Positions 18,478-27,377 of a stretch of 64,000 nt of DNA are shown one piece after another (positions within the stretch are counted from its first letter, which is position 1; the number at the start of each line of letters is the position of its first letter). The notes beneath the pieces were generated by a model. That model worked only from the letters and a program-made list of their open reading frames with translations. It did no database searches and was not told the origin of the DNA. The position numbers were made by a program, and so were the translations under genes. This DNA comes from Aureliella helgolandensis (GTDB lineage Bacteria > Planctomycetota > Planctomycetia > Pirellulales > Pirellulaceae), in contig NZ_CP036298.1 in NCBI RefSeq assembly GCF_007752135.1, positions 5,704,859-5,768,858 on the forward strand, in the 5' to 3' direction.

Positions 18478-19463
18478 CCATCAAGCAACGATTTGAAAAT
18501 TTCACCACCAAAATTCGACCGAGTGACGATCATCTGAAAGAGGCGAGACGGCAAGTCGATCACATGGTCGACAAACTAAAAAACAAGGTTGCCAGTGACA
18601 AGAAGTTTACTCTCGAGAAGGTGCTCCGCGCCGGGTCCAATGCGAAGCATACCTCGCTATTGGTGACCGCCGACAACCGGTTCGATGTCGATTTGGGTGC
18701 ATATTACTCTGGCGAAGATGCCACAAAGTCTGAGCTCGACTCACTATTGCAGTTTACACGCGATCAAGTCGCATCGATCTACCCTCAAAAAAAGGCCTCA
18801 GATTTTGAAGTCCTGAAGAGCGCGGTGCGTGTGAAGTTCACGAGCGGAATCAAACTCTGGGTCGACATCGCCCCTATCGTCAAGGACGACTCACTGAATA
18901 TTGCAAATGGAGGGTACATCCCACGCGACGACGGATGGCGACTCACGTCGGTGACAGGGCACAACGACTTCGTCTCCAAGCGAACTGCGAACAGTAAATC
19001 TGTGTCTGGGCCCGTGAAGTTCAACCGACTCGTGCGAATGATCAAGTGGTGGAACAATCGACAAAGCGGTTTGGTTCAACCTGCAATTCTCTGTGAACTT
19101 GTTACAGCCGCCGCAATCGCTGATGAGGGCGTGACCACAGAGTGGCAGACCAGCCTTCGGCAGATATTTCAGTTTATACGGAAGCATGGCTTTGAATCGC
19201 CGATTGCCTTCGACGACAACTACGACACGTCTAAGTTGAAGTACCCCAACGACAACGTGGTGATCCTCGACTCTGTGAACTCAGACAACAACGTAGCGTC
19301 ACCGTGGACGGACTTCACTCGCAACGGCTACCTCGAAGCTGTGGAGGATGCATACGACGCGTCAACCGCCGCATGGAGCGCTGAGAAAGATGGCGAAGAA
19401 GACGAAGCCGTTGAGCATTGGTGCGAAATATTCGGCGACCAATTCAGAACATTATCGGAGTAG
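18474..19463 (+). CDS. CBASS CD-NTase (cyclic oligonucleotide synthase)
   Basis: This is a 329-residue nucleotidyltransferase of the DncV/cGAS-like group. It shows the helix turn RAGSNAKHTSL (about residue 51), the metal-binding DVDLG pair (about 71-73) and the third carboxylate in LWVDIAPIV (about 128). The OAS1-C-like helical domain follows (FNRLVRMIKWWNN). It makes the cyclic di- or trinucleotide that the SAVED effector senses; the product cannot be read from sequence. GTG is the start, overlapping the effector stop. The acidic C-terminal tail (EKDGEEDEAVEHW) may be the part handled by HORMA, as proposed for related systems. Confidence 0.92.
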   Translation: MTIKQRFENFTTKIRPSDDHLKEARRQVDHMVDKLKNKVASDKKFTLEKVLRAGSNAKHTSLLVTADNRFDVDLGAYYSGEDATKSELDSLLQFTRDQVASIYPQKKASDFEVLKSAVRVKFTSGIKLWVDIAPIVKDDSLNIANGGYIPRDDGWRLTSVTGHNDFVSKRTANSKSVSGPVKFNRLVRMIKWWNNRQSGLVQPAILCELVTAAAIADEGVTTEWQTSLRQIFQFIRKHGFESPIAFDDNYDTSKLKYPNDNVVILDSVNSDNNVASPWTDFTRNGYLEAVEDAYDASTAAWSAEKDGEEDEAVEHWCEIFGDQFRTLSE

Positions 19464-19469
19464 GATTAA

Positions 19470-19982
19470 ATGACAAGTCAAACCAGAACGGCAACACAGA
19501 CATCTACGTACGCGCGCGTCGTCTACGTTACGCGCAAGTTGCAGGCAGATCTGTTTAATATTGTTGACACCTACGGGCAGATTTCGGAGTCATACGCGTT
19601 GAACCTGATTAGTGACCTTCGAATGATGATGGATGAAGAGGTGCTTGAATGGGTGCGTCTACTTTGGAAGAAACACAATTCGAGTGAAGTGGAATTCGCT
19701 TACGAGTACAAAGTACTCGACGGAACTTCCGGCTTGGTAGATGATCGGTCCGGAGGGATTCGGTATCGTTCAGGTCTGCAGGATTGTGATTTCGGGGTCC
19801 GCATCTGCAACAGTAGTCGTTGGTACGACTTGACAGGGGCGGAGCGAAAAGAAATAGAAGACCGGCTTCATTTCCCGTGGGGGCCCGGCTCGACGCTGAG
19901 TTACACAAAAGGCGGATTCTCCTCTGACCGCACCTATGCGAAAGATGACTACGGATTTCGCAGAAGTTCATATGGAGCGTAA
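19470..19982 (+). CDS. cap7: Bacterial HORMA protein (Cap7-like), CBASS activator
   Basis: The 170-residue product follows the CD-NTase by six bases. It begins with a Thr/Ser-rich lead and YARVVYVTRKLQADLFNI, the start typical of bacterial HORMA1 proteins in type III CBASS. An acidic/aromatic core (EVLEWVRLLW, VEFAYEYKVL) and a Gly/Ser/Tyr-rich C-terminal tail that could act as the safety belt follow. In this class HORMA binds a peptide signal of infection, closes, and activates the CD-NTase. The single HORMA gene places the locus in the one-HORMA subtype. The call rests on context plus sequence character. Confidence 0.85.
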   Translation: MTSQTRTATQTSTYARVVYVTRKLQADLFNIVDTYGQISESYALNLISDLRMMMDEEVLEWVRLLWKKHNSSEVEFAYEYKVLDGTSGLVDDRSGGIRYRSGLQDCDFGVRICNSSRWYDLTGAERKEIEDRLHFPWGPGSTLSYTKGGFSSDRTYAKDDYGFRRSSYGA

Positions 19983-19986
19983 TTAA

Positions 19987-21243
19987 GTGACAAAAATCGT
20001 ACTGAACGATAAACAAGGCGGCGCTATTTGCGAGCTTCCGGAAACGGCGGAGGAGGTGGTTGTCAATGCAGAAGAGGATGCTCGTCGCACTGGGACGACC
20101 AAGCGACGTTCTCTTTTTGCAGCGTTTAAGTCTTCGGTTAAGACCGCAGGTTATGACATCACTGATTCCGACATGCAGACCGCGCTGAAGGCGGTTGACC
20201 AACTGCGGAGCGGTAAGGCTGTTCCAAGTATTCGATTCACCGTTCACGGCCGGATACCTGAAGGCTCCGCCGCGTCACCGAAGACAGCAAACACCCAAAT
20301 TAGGAATGAGCGACCGACGATGTCACAATCTAACAATACCACCGGACTTCGCTTCTTTGAGAACGAACAATTGTACCCCAACGACAACGCCGCTACCTGG
20401 TTCGGTCGACTTGTAGGCATTGAAGATCAAAAGCAAACCATGTTGCTGGAACTGGAATTGTTACTAAAACCCGAACTCGTCGAACAGTGGAGTAAAGAAC
20501 ACCACCAATCCATTCTTCCCGCATGTGAGATTATGTCATCCCGTGCCCCGTTGCTCGTGCTTGAGGGGGATGTTGGTTGCGGCAAGACAGTATTGGCTGA
20601 GTCCATCGGCGATCCACTTGCGAAGCGGCTTGGATGCCATGTCCATTTGATGAAGATAAACACTCAAGTGCGCGGTAGTGGCATGGTTGGAGAGATGACT
20701 GACCTAATCGCTAAGGCGTTCACTGCGATCGAGGACAAGGCGCGGCGAAACAGCGGAGAGCCGGTTCTCTTGTTGATTGACGAAGCGGATTCTCTTGCTT
20801 CAAAGCGAGCTGAACAGCACATGCATCATGAAGACAAAGCAGGTGTGAACACCTTGCTACAGCGGATCGATCGCCTACGAAGAGAAAACTTGCCGGTGGC
20901 CGTAATTTTCATTACTAATCGGCCTGAGGCATTGGACTCTGCAGTTCGTAGGCGAGCAGCCGTTTCGATTCGGTTTGAGCGCCCAAACGCCGAGGTGCGC
21001 GCAGAATTGTTTCACCGCAACTTTCCTGACCTTGCGTTAAGCGGTGCAAAGCTAGAGAAGCTGGTGAGCGCGACTGGCGAGTCGGGAAATGGACACGAAC
21101 GCTTTACAGCGTCGGACATCACTGATCGACTCATCCCTGCAGCGATCAAAATGTCTTACCTCAGCAAGACTGCAGTGACTGCGGATACTCTGATTGAGGC
21201 TGCTCAAGCGATGAAGCCGACTCCACGAATCGAGGATATTTAG
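19987..21243 (+). CDS. cap6: TRIP13/Pch2-like AAA+ ATPase (Cap6)
   Basis: The AAA+ core lies at about residues 135-410: Walker A LEGDVGCGKTVL (about 192), Walker B VLLLIDEADSLA (about 260), sensor-1 AVIFITNRPEAL (about 305), and arginines in AVRRRAAVSIRF (about 320). The N-terminal ~110 residues are a separate small domain of unknown type (RSLFAAFKSSVKTAGYDI). In type III CBASS this hexamer opens HORMA and switches the synthase off, preventing needless activation. GTG start four bases after the HORMA stop. An internal ATG at 20321 could give a shorter form, but the frame is continuous. Confidence 0.92.
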   Translation: MTKIVLNDKQGGAICELPETAEEVVVNAEEDARRTGTTKRRSLFAAFKSSVKTAGYDITDSDMQTALKAVDQLRSGKAVPSIRFTVHGRIPEGSAASPKTANTQIRNERPTMSQSNNTTGLRFFENEQLYPNDNAATWFGRLVGIEDQKQTMLLELELLLKPELVEQWSKEHHQSILPACEIMSSRAPLLVLEGDVGCGKTVLAESIGDPLAKRLGCHVHLMKINTQVRGSGMVGEMTDLIAKAFTAIEDKARRNSGEPVLLLIDEADSLASKRAEQHMHHEDKAGVNTLLQRIDRLRRENLPVAVIFITNRPEALDSAVRRRAAVSIRFERPNAEVRAELFHRNFPDLALSGAKLEKLVSATGESGNGHERFTASDITDRLIPAAIKMSYLSKTAVTADTLIEAAQAMKPTPRIEDI

Positions 21244-21244
21244 C

Positions 21245-21796
21245 ATGGCTACCGAATCTGATCTCATCATCTCTGTGGACGTTGAAACCTCCGGACCGAT
21301 TCCCGGCGAATACAGCATGTTGTCACTTGGGGCGTGGATATTGGGTTCCAACCACGAATTCTATGTTGAATTCCAGCCGCTCAATGACAATGCGGTTCCC
21401 GAAGCACTCTCCGTGACAGGGTTTTCACTTGACGCTCTACGAGAGTCGGGAAAGTCACCGAAAATTGCAATGGCTGAATTCGGCACATGGATTGAGGAGC
21501 ACGCGCGTGACCGCAAACCAGTTATGGCAGGATTCAATGTCGGCTTCGACTGGTCATTCGTGAATTGGTACTTTCACAGGTTCATGGGAGCAAACCCACT
21601 TGGATTCACCTCGATCGATATCAAGAGTCTTTTCATGGGGCTTGCGGGGTGTTCTTGGCCAGAGACGAAGTCCAGCAGAATTCCGGACCGCTTTCAGCCT
21701 ACGACGAAGGCGAACCACAACGCTCTCGACGACGCTAAGGCGCAAGGCGAGATGCTCGCTGCAATGATCTGTGCCTCACGACGAATTGCCGAATAG
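21245..21796 (+). CDS. cap18: DEDDh 3'-5' exonuclease (Cap18-like)
   Basis: All DEDDh residues are visible: IISVDVETSG (Asp and Glu, about 11-13), FNVGFDWSFV (Asp, about 100), and HNALDDAKAQG (His and Asp, about 158-163). A DEDDh exonuclease is a recurrent accessory gene of type III CBASS. A role in degrading the signal nucleotide or nucleic acid has been considered, but the function here is inference. It starts one base after the cap6 stop and closes the operon. The 183-residue length is normal for a single-domain member. Confidence 0.85.
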   Translation: MATESDLIISVDVETSGPIPGEYSMLSLGAWILGSNHEFYVEFQPLNDNAVPEALSVTGFSLDALRESGKSPKIAMAEFGTWIEEHARDRKPVMAGFNVGFDWSFVNWYFHRFMGANPLGFTSIDIKSLFMGLAGCSWPETKSSRIPDRFQPTTKANHNALDDAKAQGEMLAAMICASRRIAE

Positions 21797-22155
21797 CAGG
21801 TTGTTCTAAAACCAAAATATGGCGATCGATTGCATGCGTCGGTTTGATCGACCGAGAGCAGTTTTCGGCCACGAGATTGACCAGCCTTTGTCGTCACGTT
21901 GATAGCGCGGAAAAGCGTCTCCCAGCACAACCTCACCAATGCGCAAACTAACCGAGAGGCAGCAATCCCACCGCCCCCCCAGCGTGCCTAGCCTACCACA
22001 ATTTGGTGATCCCGAATCCGAGAGCGGTCTAGCTCATCGATACAAATTGCAGCAAGTAAGAAGCTGGTACTCAGGACGGCTGCCCCATCCGGAGCATCAA
22101 GGTGAAGTGGTATTCTTATTCCTCGTGGCTTGGCCCCTATGAACGCTGAATGGCG
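21797..22155. other. Intergenic stretch after the CBASS operon
   Basis: About 360 bases between convergent genes. No credible gene, tRNA or strong terminator is visible. Confidence 0.5.
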
Positions 22156-22860
22156 TCAGGTTTCGAATGGTCGCAGAATAACCCTGCGTAGGCTGAGGGC
22201 GGCAGCCGGAATTGAGTCAAAGCCAGCCGACTGTCGAGATTTGTTGACAGCGCGGAGGACAGTGAGTAGCTGGCGTCGGATAGGGGCGAAGCGGGTGTAG
22301 GGAATGTTTGCGAATTCTTGAGCAAGATTGTCGGTTGAGCGGCGGGTAGCTCGGTGCAGGAAATAGGCTTTGAGTTCGCGGTAGGTCTTGTTGTCGATAC
22401 GGACGCAGGAATGCCACTTGGGTTCTCTGCCGCCGGCAGGTGTTAGGCCGCTGCGGCGGTAACTGATGGAATAGCCGTTGAATTTGATGGGGTGGCGGCG
22501 GCAATCGCGGATTTGTTGCTTCTCTTCCTGCTTGAAGGGGTGATGGCCGTCGGTGATAAGAAGGATGAACCAACGCTCGAACCTGATGTATTGCATGTTG
22601 GCGAGCCCTTGCTGCTTGCGATAGGCACGCTGGCGCTCGGTGATGTCGATGTCGTATTTGGTGAGTAGTTTACGATCGACAGTTTCCGGATCTTTGCTCT
22701 CGGGGATTTGGCCGGTGACGTAGTACCAGTAGCCGTGGCGAAGGTAGCTAACTGCGACTTGCTGGACGAGTCCGGCAGGTGATGTTGCGACACAGCGATA
22801 GCTGGTTCTCCGATTGCGGACGCTTGTCGAAGGTGTTGTGCTAGCAGGCTGGCTTGCCAT
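22156..22860 (-). CDS. Unknown basic protein beside the giant RNA
   Basis: The 234-residue product is strongly basic, with aromatic-rich motifs HGYWYYVTGQIPESKDP, LANMQYIRFERWFILLITDG, HPIKFNGYSISYRR and RRQLLTVLRAVNKSR. I do not recognise the family. The composition would suit RNA or DNA binding. ATG 22860 is preferred over 22917 because GGAG lies seven bases upstream. This start overlaps the end of a 36-codon ORF (22841-22951), suggesting coupled translation. The gene lies 3' of the large structured region on the same strand and may act with it. Confidence 0.6.
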   Translation of the reverse strand: MASQPASTTPSTSVRNRRTSYRCVATSPAGLVQQVAVSYLRHGYWYYVTGQIPESKDPETVDRKLLTKYDIDITERQRAYRKQQGLANMQYIRFERWFILLITDGHHPFKQEEKQQIRDCRRHPIKFNGYSISYRRSGLTPAGGREPKWHSCVRIDNKTYRELKAYFLHRATRRSTDNLAQEFANIPYTRFAPIRRQLLTVLRAVNKSRQSAGFDSIPAAALSLRRVILRPFET

Positions 22861-22951
22861 CGAGTGACTCCAGCTTCGTACTGAGTTGAAACGCGTGACT
22901 CGAGGCTTGAACTGCAATCGACGTTCGTTTGTAGATGTTGGTGACGCTCAT
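22841..22951 (-). CDS. Short upstream ORF (36 codons)
   Basis: ATG 22951 follows an AAAGGAAA ribosome-binding site and reads MSVTNIYKRTS to a TAG at 22841. It overlaps the start of the basic protein by 20 bases in another frame. It could be a leader peptide coupling translation, or the true N terminus of the basic protein separated by a frameshift. Confidence 0.35.
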   Translation of the reverse strand: MSVTNIYKRTSIAVQASSHAFQLSTKLESLDGKPAC

Positions 22952-23084
22952 TGGCTGTTTTCCTTTTTGCTACGTTTTCCCTCGTATGTCCGCAATCGCG
23001 AATTGCACATGCCTAATTGAGAACCTAAAGAAACCGCGGCTAGCGCCAAAGCGGCTCAGTGCTATTCGGCTAGATGCAAAAGAT

Positions 23085-24800
23085 GGGGTTGTTAAGGCCA
23101 ACCCCAAGCCGTAGCGATTTTCGATCGACAAGCTGCTCTTCAAGCACAGTCGAAGGCGAAAGAAAACCCTGGTGAACGAATAATGATATTTCTACGCAGC
23201 GTGAGCGCGCGACCGACAGATGCCGCTCGCACTCTCAGGGTAGAATCTCACCAAACGCCTCGGAGCACGAATCACTAAGTCGCAGATGCACTGTTTTCCT
23301 CAGTGCACTTGCGTAATGCATAGTGCCCACAAAAATAACCTCAGCCGAACACACCGAAAGTCGCAAGACGCAACTCGGGTGTTCGTCGTCAGTCCGCCGC
23401 CAGAAGAGGCCACTCTCCCGAGTAGCCACCTCTGGCCGCATCGCTGCCTGCCAAGGACTAAAGCAATGCTGGTTGCCTTCACAGGGCGCAAGCCGTGCGA
23501 AGGCAACACGACTAAATCAGTCGCTGCATCACTCCATAGCAAATCTCTTAGCGGGGTCTTGGTTCGCGCTGGCCACTTACGCGGCTGCTCACGAAACCGA
23601 ATGCCCCTCAGCCCTTTCGTTCCTGCTTCCAGCCCACCCCAAAAGTAGAATGGCTGGTGACCGGGTCATCACTCCGGTCGTTTGCAGACGGGTCGCGACT
23701 GCCATGCCGCGCATCATGTGCCAGAATCTTTGGCACGCACATGTCTGAGCCTTCGCTCAAAACACCGTTGGCGCTTCCGCGCCAGTCCTAATCAGGCCAC
23801 ACTCCCCCACTACGGCTTTTCATGCGATTGCTCGCACTAATTCCACTCTGCTGACCAAGCAGAGCACCGAGTTGCTACACCCGGAGGCCGCAGTGGCTCC
23901 CGCGTTATCGTCAGGCTTCGATTCTAAGGTCACGTCGCTAGGACAAGTTACTGCCCGGTTCACTTAGGTATGTGCGGCCTTCCGGCCAGCCATACTCTCC
24001 GAACGATGCATTGCAGCGTTCGATTTCCCCCTACGAAAACAGAAGCTCGGGGTATCGCTCCCAAGTGAATGTTCACTGTTGGGCACCGTCTCCTTAGAAT
24101 CTTACTGGCAAGCCCTCCCTTACCTATTCGGTTGGGCCTTTCGTAGTTGAGCTTTTCACCGTCGAGTGTTTAGCTCGATCGCCGAGGCGGTCTGCCCCGG
24201 TGTCACCTGTCGCCAGATGACAGCTCCCCACGCCAGACGCGTTGAACGAACTCGCCGAAGCAAGCCCGGACCCCACGTGCAGGATTTGGCTAATCGCCGC
24301 ACCTGCTTTGTGCTTCATGCGCCGCAGCGCATGAAACAGAAGTCGAGCCGTACATAGGCTCTACTTCCCCGACGCGACCTCGCTCCCAAGCAATCAGCTT
24401 GGAGAACAAGGCATGTCCGCGTCGCCCGCACTTCCCAAACTCAGTTGTACCACTTTGCCTATTGGATAGAACGCCGGTATTACTTCGAGCTGGCTGTCTC
24501 AATACAAATGAAACAGCGAGTATTCGAGTTTACTCCGACGAGCCTCCATTGAACTGGACGAGCCACTCTCGTGGCAATCCAGCTCGAAGGGCCAGCTCAA
24601 CAGTTTTTCAACTGCGGGAAGTTAGCAAGACTTCCGGTTCTTATCCTCAGTTGATGAGACTGAGATTGGCGAACCTGCTGTCCCCGCCAAGAGACATCAG
24701 CTTTATTGCACTCTTATTCGCGACGGATTTAATGCCACGTGTTCGAGCGCATGCGTTTCTGCAAAAGCTTAACGACCGGCGAGCGGAGTAGCTCGCCTAC
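23085..24800 (-). ncRNA. Candidate giant structured RNA (unclassified)
   Basis: Some 1.7 kb holds no credible gene but many perfect or near-perfect hairpins. Examples (plus coordinates): 23287-23307 (7 bp), 23472-23507 (9 bp), 23718-23736, 23746-23759, 23769-23784 (6 bp), 23823-23836, 23846-23864, 23968-23994, 24314-24335 (9 bp), 24339-24367, 24601-24614, 24778-24797 (7 bp). Read on the minus strand the loops include GGAA (twice), GAAA and GCAA, all GNRA, and a UGCG loop; on the plus strand they are not stable tetraloops. So the RNA is probably minus-strand. GGGGTTG...CAACCCC followed by ATCTTTT at 23085-23105 may end it. It recalls the ornate large RNAs (GOLLD, ROOL, OLE) in style, but I cannot match it to any of them. 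Confidence 0.6.
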
Positions 24801-24894
24801 CCGACCATCCATAGCAGACGGGGAGAGTTTGTCACGCCTTATGAGCAATTTGTTGCAAACAGCAAAGGGTATCGTGAATTGAACTAGATTTAGG

Positions 24895-24967
24895 GTTAAG
24901 GGGTCAGGAGTCAATTGTGCGAAGCACCCGAAGGGCCGTTCCGGCAATTGACTCCTGACCCCTTAAC
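24895..24967. repeat. Long perfect palindrome, REP/MITE-like
   Basis: Arms 24895-24917 and 24945-24967 are a perfect 23-bp inverted repeat (GTTAAGGGGTCAGGAGTC... and its complement), separated by 27 bases that contain smaller hairpins. Such GGGGTCAGG hairpins occur with REP-associated Y1 transposases in many bacteria. No transposase is present here, so it would be a non-autonomous copy. It ends five bases from the repA stop and could also act as a terminator. Confidence 0.65.
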
Positions 24968-24971
24968 AATA

Positions 24972-26168
24972 CTACTTGCGTCGGAAGATCTGACGATCGG
25001 GTCGAAGCGATGAACTGTTGAACTCAGGTGAGGGCTGGTATCCCTCTTGTAACGCTTTCACGAGCCACTTGTCGGCGAAGCGGATCTGGACGCCACGTTG
25101 CCGCTGTTCGTCCATGGCCTTGAGTGCGCGAACGACAGGCTCAGCGGGATAGCCATTGATGGTTTGAATTGCCAGCATTGTCGAGATCCCGCGTTTTGAG
25201 AGTGCTTGTAAGAGTTGTAACTGTTGCGGGTTCTGCATTCCGTGCGAGGCCGCCACCTTTGCACCTCCGTAGCCGAAGGTTGCCGTCCATGTGCCGCGCC
25301 GGACCTTGGTAAAACGCGCATCGTGAGCGAGTGGCTTGAGATATCCCACCGCCTCTAGTTCTTCTGCGGCCGGGGCAATGTAGCGTTTTCTCGCCTTGTC
25401 CAATTCGATACCTGGGCTGACGCCAATGTGTTGGTAGGCTAGTCGAGCCAGGTCGAGCGTGACTTCCCGATGGTGCGGCGGATGGAAGTGCTTGTCGAGA
25501 TAGCGATACAGCCGACGGGCGGTAGCGCTCAGATCGCGAGCTAAACCGAAGTCAATGCGTTTCAAATAGCCGCTATCAAAACTTTGGAACAGCACGCTGC
25601 TCCAGCGAAACGTGGATTCCTGCTCTGTAAAGCTGCCTTTGCCTTTGCGAGCATCCAAAAAGCGAAACGAATCCAGGATGCCAAAAGCTCCCTGATCTCG
25701 AAACTGTTTTTCTTGGTTGTCACGCCACAGATTCTGATAGCTGAGCCGCACACCGACCAGACGCTGCATTCCGAGTGTGAGTCTCGCATAGGCCCAATCC
25801 GACTTGGGCCAGCCCATCAGGTCGAACAGTGCCGATCGTTGGAGGATGACTTTGGCGTCCGCGAATCCGTTGTAGTCGCTGGTGTACTTCATCAGGCCGA
25901 GGTAGATCTCTTCATCCTTGGCCGTTGGTAAGCCAAATTCTGGGTCGCCCTTGACCGTCAGCTTGCGGGAAACCGTTTGTTTCTCCTCTCGGTCATAGTC
26001 TTCGACCTCGAATTGGAGGTACTTGCGATTTCCCTGGCGTTCTGAAAGCAATGCGAATGGTAACTCGCACAGATTCATTTCGTCCCGTCCATTGGCTAGA
26101 TTATCCAGCCGCTGGGGCAACGCGACCTGTTTGGACTGAGTCTGCTTGGCTGCTTTCTTCAAAATCAC
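24972..26168 (-). CDS. repA: Plasmid replication initiator (RepA / RPA family)
   Basis: The 398-residue protein matches the replication initiator protein A group: MNLCELPFALLSERQGN near the N terminus, DREEKQTVSRKLTV, GLPTAKDEEIYLGLMKYT, then a second winged-helix-type region with LSATARRLYRYLDKHF. These proteins bind iterons and open the origin of low-copy plasmids. The gene points away from an iteron array (26248-26352) lying just upstream and from parAB beyond it, a standard plasmid arrangement. No frameshift is visible, so the replicon may still work. The C-terminal basic tail (RPDRQIFRRK) is normal. Confidence 0.85.
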   Translation of the reverse strand: MILKKAAKQTQSKQVALPQRLDNLANGRDEMNLCELPFALLSERQGNRKYLQFEVEDYDREEKQTVSRKLTVKGDPEFGLPTAKDEEIYLGLMKYTSDYNGFADAKVILQRSALFDLMGWPKSDWAYARLTLGMQRLVGVRLSYQNLWRDNQEKQFRDQGAFGILDSFRFLDARKGKGSFTEQESTFRWSSVLFQSFDSGYLKRIDFGLARDLSATARRLYRYLDKHFHPPHHREVTLDLARLAYQHIGVSPGIELDKARKRYIAPAAEELEAVGYLKPLAHDARFTKVRRGTWTATFGYGGAKVAASHGMQNPQQLQLLQALSKRGISTMLAIQTINGYPAEPVVRALKAMDEQRQRGVQIRFADKWLVKALQEGYQPSPEFNSSSLRPDRQIFRRK

Positions 26169-26247
26169 ACACAGTAGTTCTAAGTACCTTTAGTACAGTA
26201 GTAGCGTTTCGAATTCCCGAATGAGTCCTGCAACTTACCGAATTCAT

Positions 26248-26421
26248 CCGGTCTCATTTGGCGAGCCAATCGGTCTCAGTTGGCGTCCCAACCGGTTTCA
26301 TTTGATGCTCTGTTCCGGCCTCATTTCGCGTCGCAACCGGTTTCGTTTGGCGTCCTACTCAGGGCTTCGGTTCCTGTGCTACCTTTACTCAATGTGCTGT
26401 AGCAGATGAAAACGAGACCGG
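26248..26421. other. Iteron-type plasmid replication origin
   Basis: Five direct repeats of consensus CCGGTYTCATTTGGCG begin at 26248, 26270, 26292, 26315 and 26337, spaced 22-23 bp, or two helical turns. One inverted copy (ccggtctcgttttcat on the minus strand) lies at 26406-26421. The array sits between repA and parA. This is the pattern of an iteron-controlled origin; the inverted copy may serve repA or par autoregulation. Confidence 0.82.
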
Positions 26422-26566
26422 AAACTGTTTTCTTCTGAGGCTCATGAGAGCACGTTTTTTGTTGACGACCTTCGCGCTAACGTGCCACTGTATTACCAGA
26501 GAAATCAACCACTTGGCCGGAATTGCACGTCGCAATCGTTTCAAGTTGGCAGCAAGGAAGTCGATA

Positions 26567-27376
26567 ATGCCTACCACAATTTGCATGATTAATCAAAAAG
26601 GCGGATGCGGTAAGAGCTCCACTTGCTTTCATCTTGCCGGAGCGATGGCAGCCGCGGGCAAGCGAGTCTTGCTACTAGACCTGGACCCGCAGGGTTCGCT
26701 CAGTCAGGGATTCTTTGGATCCGCCGCCATTGAGACGGTCGATGGCAAAGACACCGTGGCGCGACTATTTGCCGACGGTGCCTATTTCGCTTCCATTGAC
26801 CAGTTGGCCATACCAACTCGCTATGACGGAATCTCAATCGTACTGGCCAATCAGTGCCTGGCGGAATTCAACACGCCCAAGCCTGAGAGCTCTGGTTTGC
26901 TGCAGTTCGCTGTTCGCGAGTTCCTACGGGAGGCTGTCGAATTCGATATGGTGCTCATCGACTGCCCGCCGAATCTCTACCGTTGCAGCTGGACAGCTTT
27001 GCTCGCATCGGACTTTGTCGTCATTCCCGTTCCACCGGAAGACTTTGGTACTCAGGGACTTAGAGCGGTTCACCAGACTATCGAACAGGCTCGGAAATTG
27101 AATCCTGGATTGCGGCGCCTTGGGCATCTCATCACTCGCAGCGATCGCCGTTTGTTGATCCATCGTGCCTATGAGCAGCGCGTGAGAGAGATTTATGGTG
27201 AGAATGTGTTGGAAACTGTAGTGCCGGAAGCCTCGGCATTCAAGGTTTCAGTCGCCGCTCGCACACCGGTTGAATTTGACCTGCCTCGATCGAGTGCAGC
27301 CAAGTTGACTCGTGAGCTCTGTCGTGAGATTCTCGACCGCATCGATGTGAAAACGGCAGCATTGAAGGTGGCCTAA
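26567..27376 (+). CDS. parA: ParA-type partition ATPase
   Basis: A deviant Walker A (NQKGGCGKSST, about residues 9-19), Walker A' LLDLDPQGSLSQ (about 35-46) and Walker B VLIDCPPN (about 128-135) identify a ParA/Soj MinD-superfamily ATPase. It lacks the N-terminal HTH of type Ia ParA. It partitions replicons with ParB and a parS site. Start 26567 is preferred over 26444 because AAGGAAG lies just upstream and the ParA fold begins immediately. parB follows after one base. The gene is near an iteron origin, so it serves the plasmid-like element and not the chromosome. Confidence 0.92.
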   Translation: MPTTICMINQKGGCGKSSTCFHLAGAMAAAGKRVLLLDLDPQGSLSQGFFGSAAIETVDGKDTVARLFADGAYFASIDQLAIPTRYDGISIVLANQCLAEFNTPKPESSGLLQFAVREFLREAVEFDMVLIDCPPNLYRCSWTALLASDFVVIPVPPEDFGTQGLRAVHQTIEQARKLNPGLRRLGHLITRSDRRLLIHRAYEQRVREIYGENVLETVVPEASAFKVSVAARTPVEFDLPRSSAAKLTRELCREILDRIDVKTAALKVA

Positions 27377-27377
27377 T

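Noticed and set aside
23286-23748. Plus-strand ORFs of 120-141 codons
   Set aside because: They overlap one another in several frames, lack ribosome-binding sites and coincide with the hairpin-rich region.
23085-24800. Ribosomal RNA or a group II intron
   Set aside because: No universal rRNA motif is visible, and I could not find a convincing domain V (GAGCC...AC or similar 34-base hairpin) or an intron-encoded reverse transcriptase.
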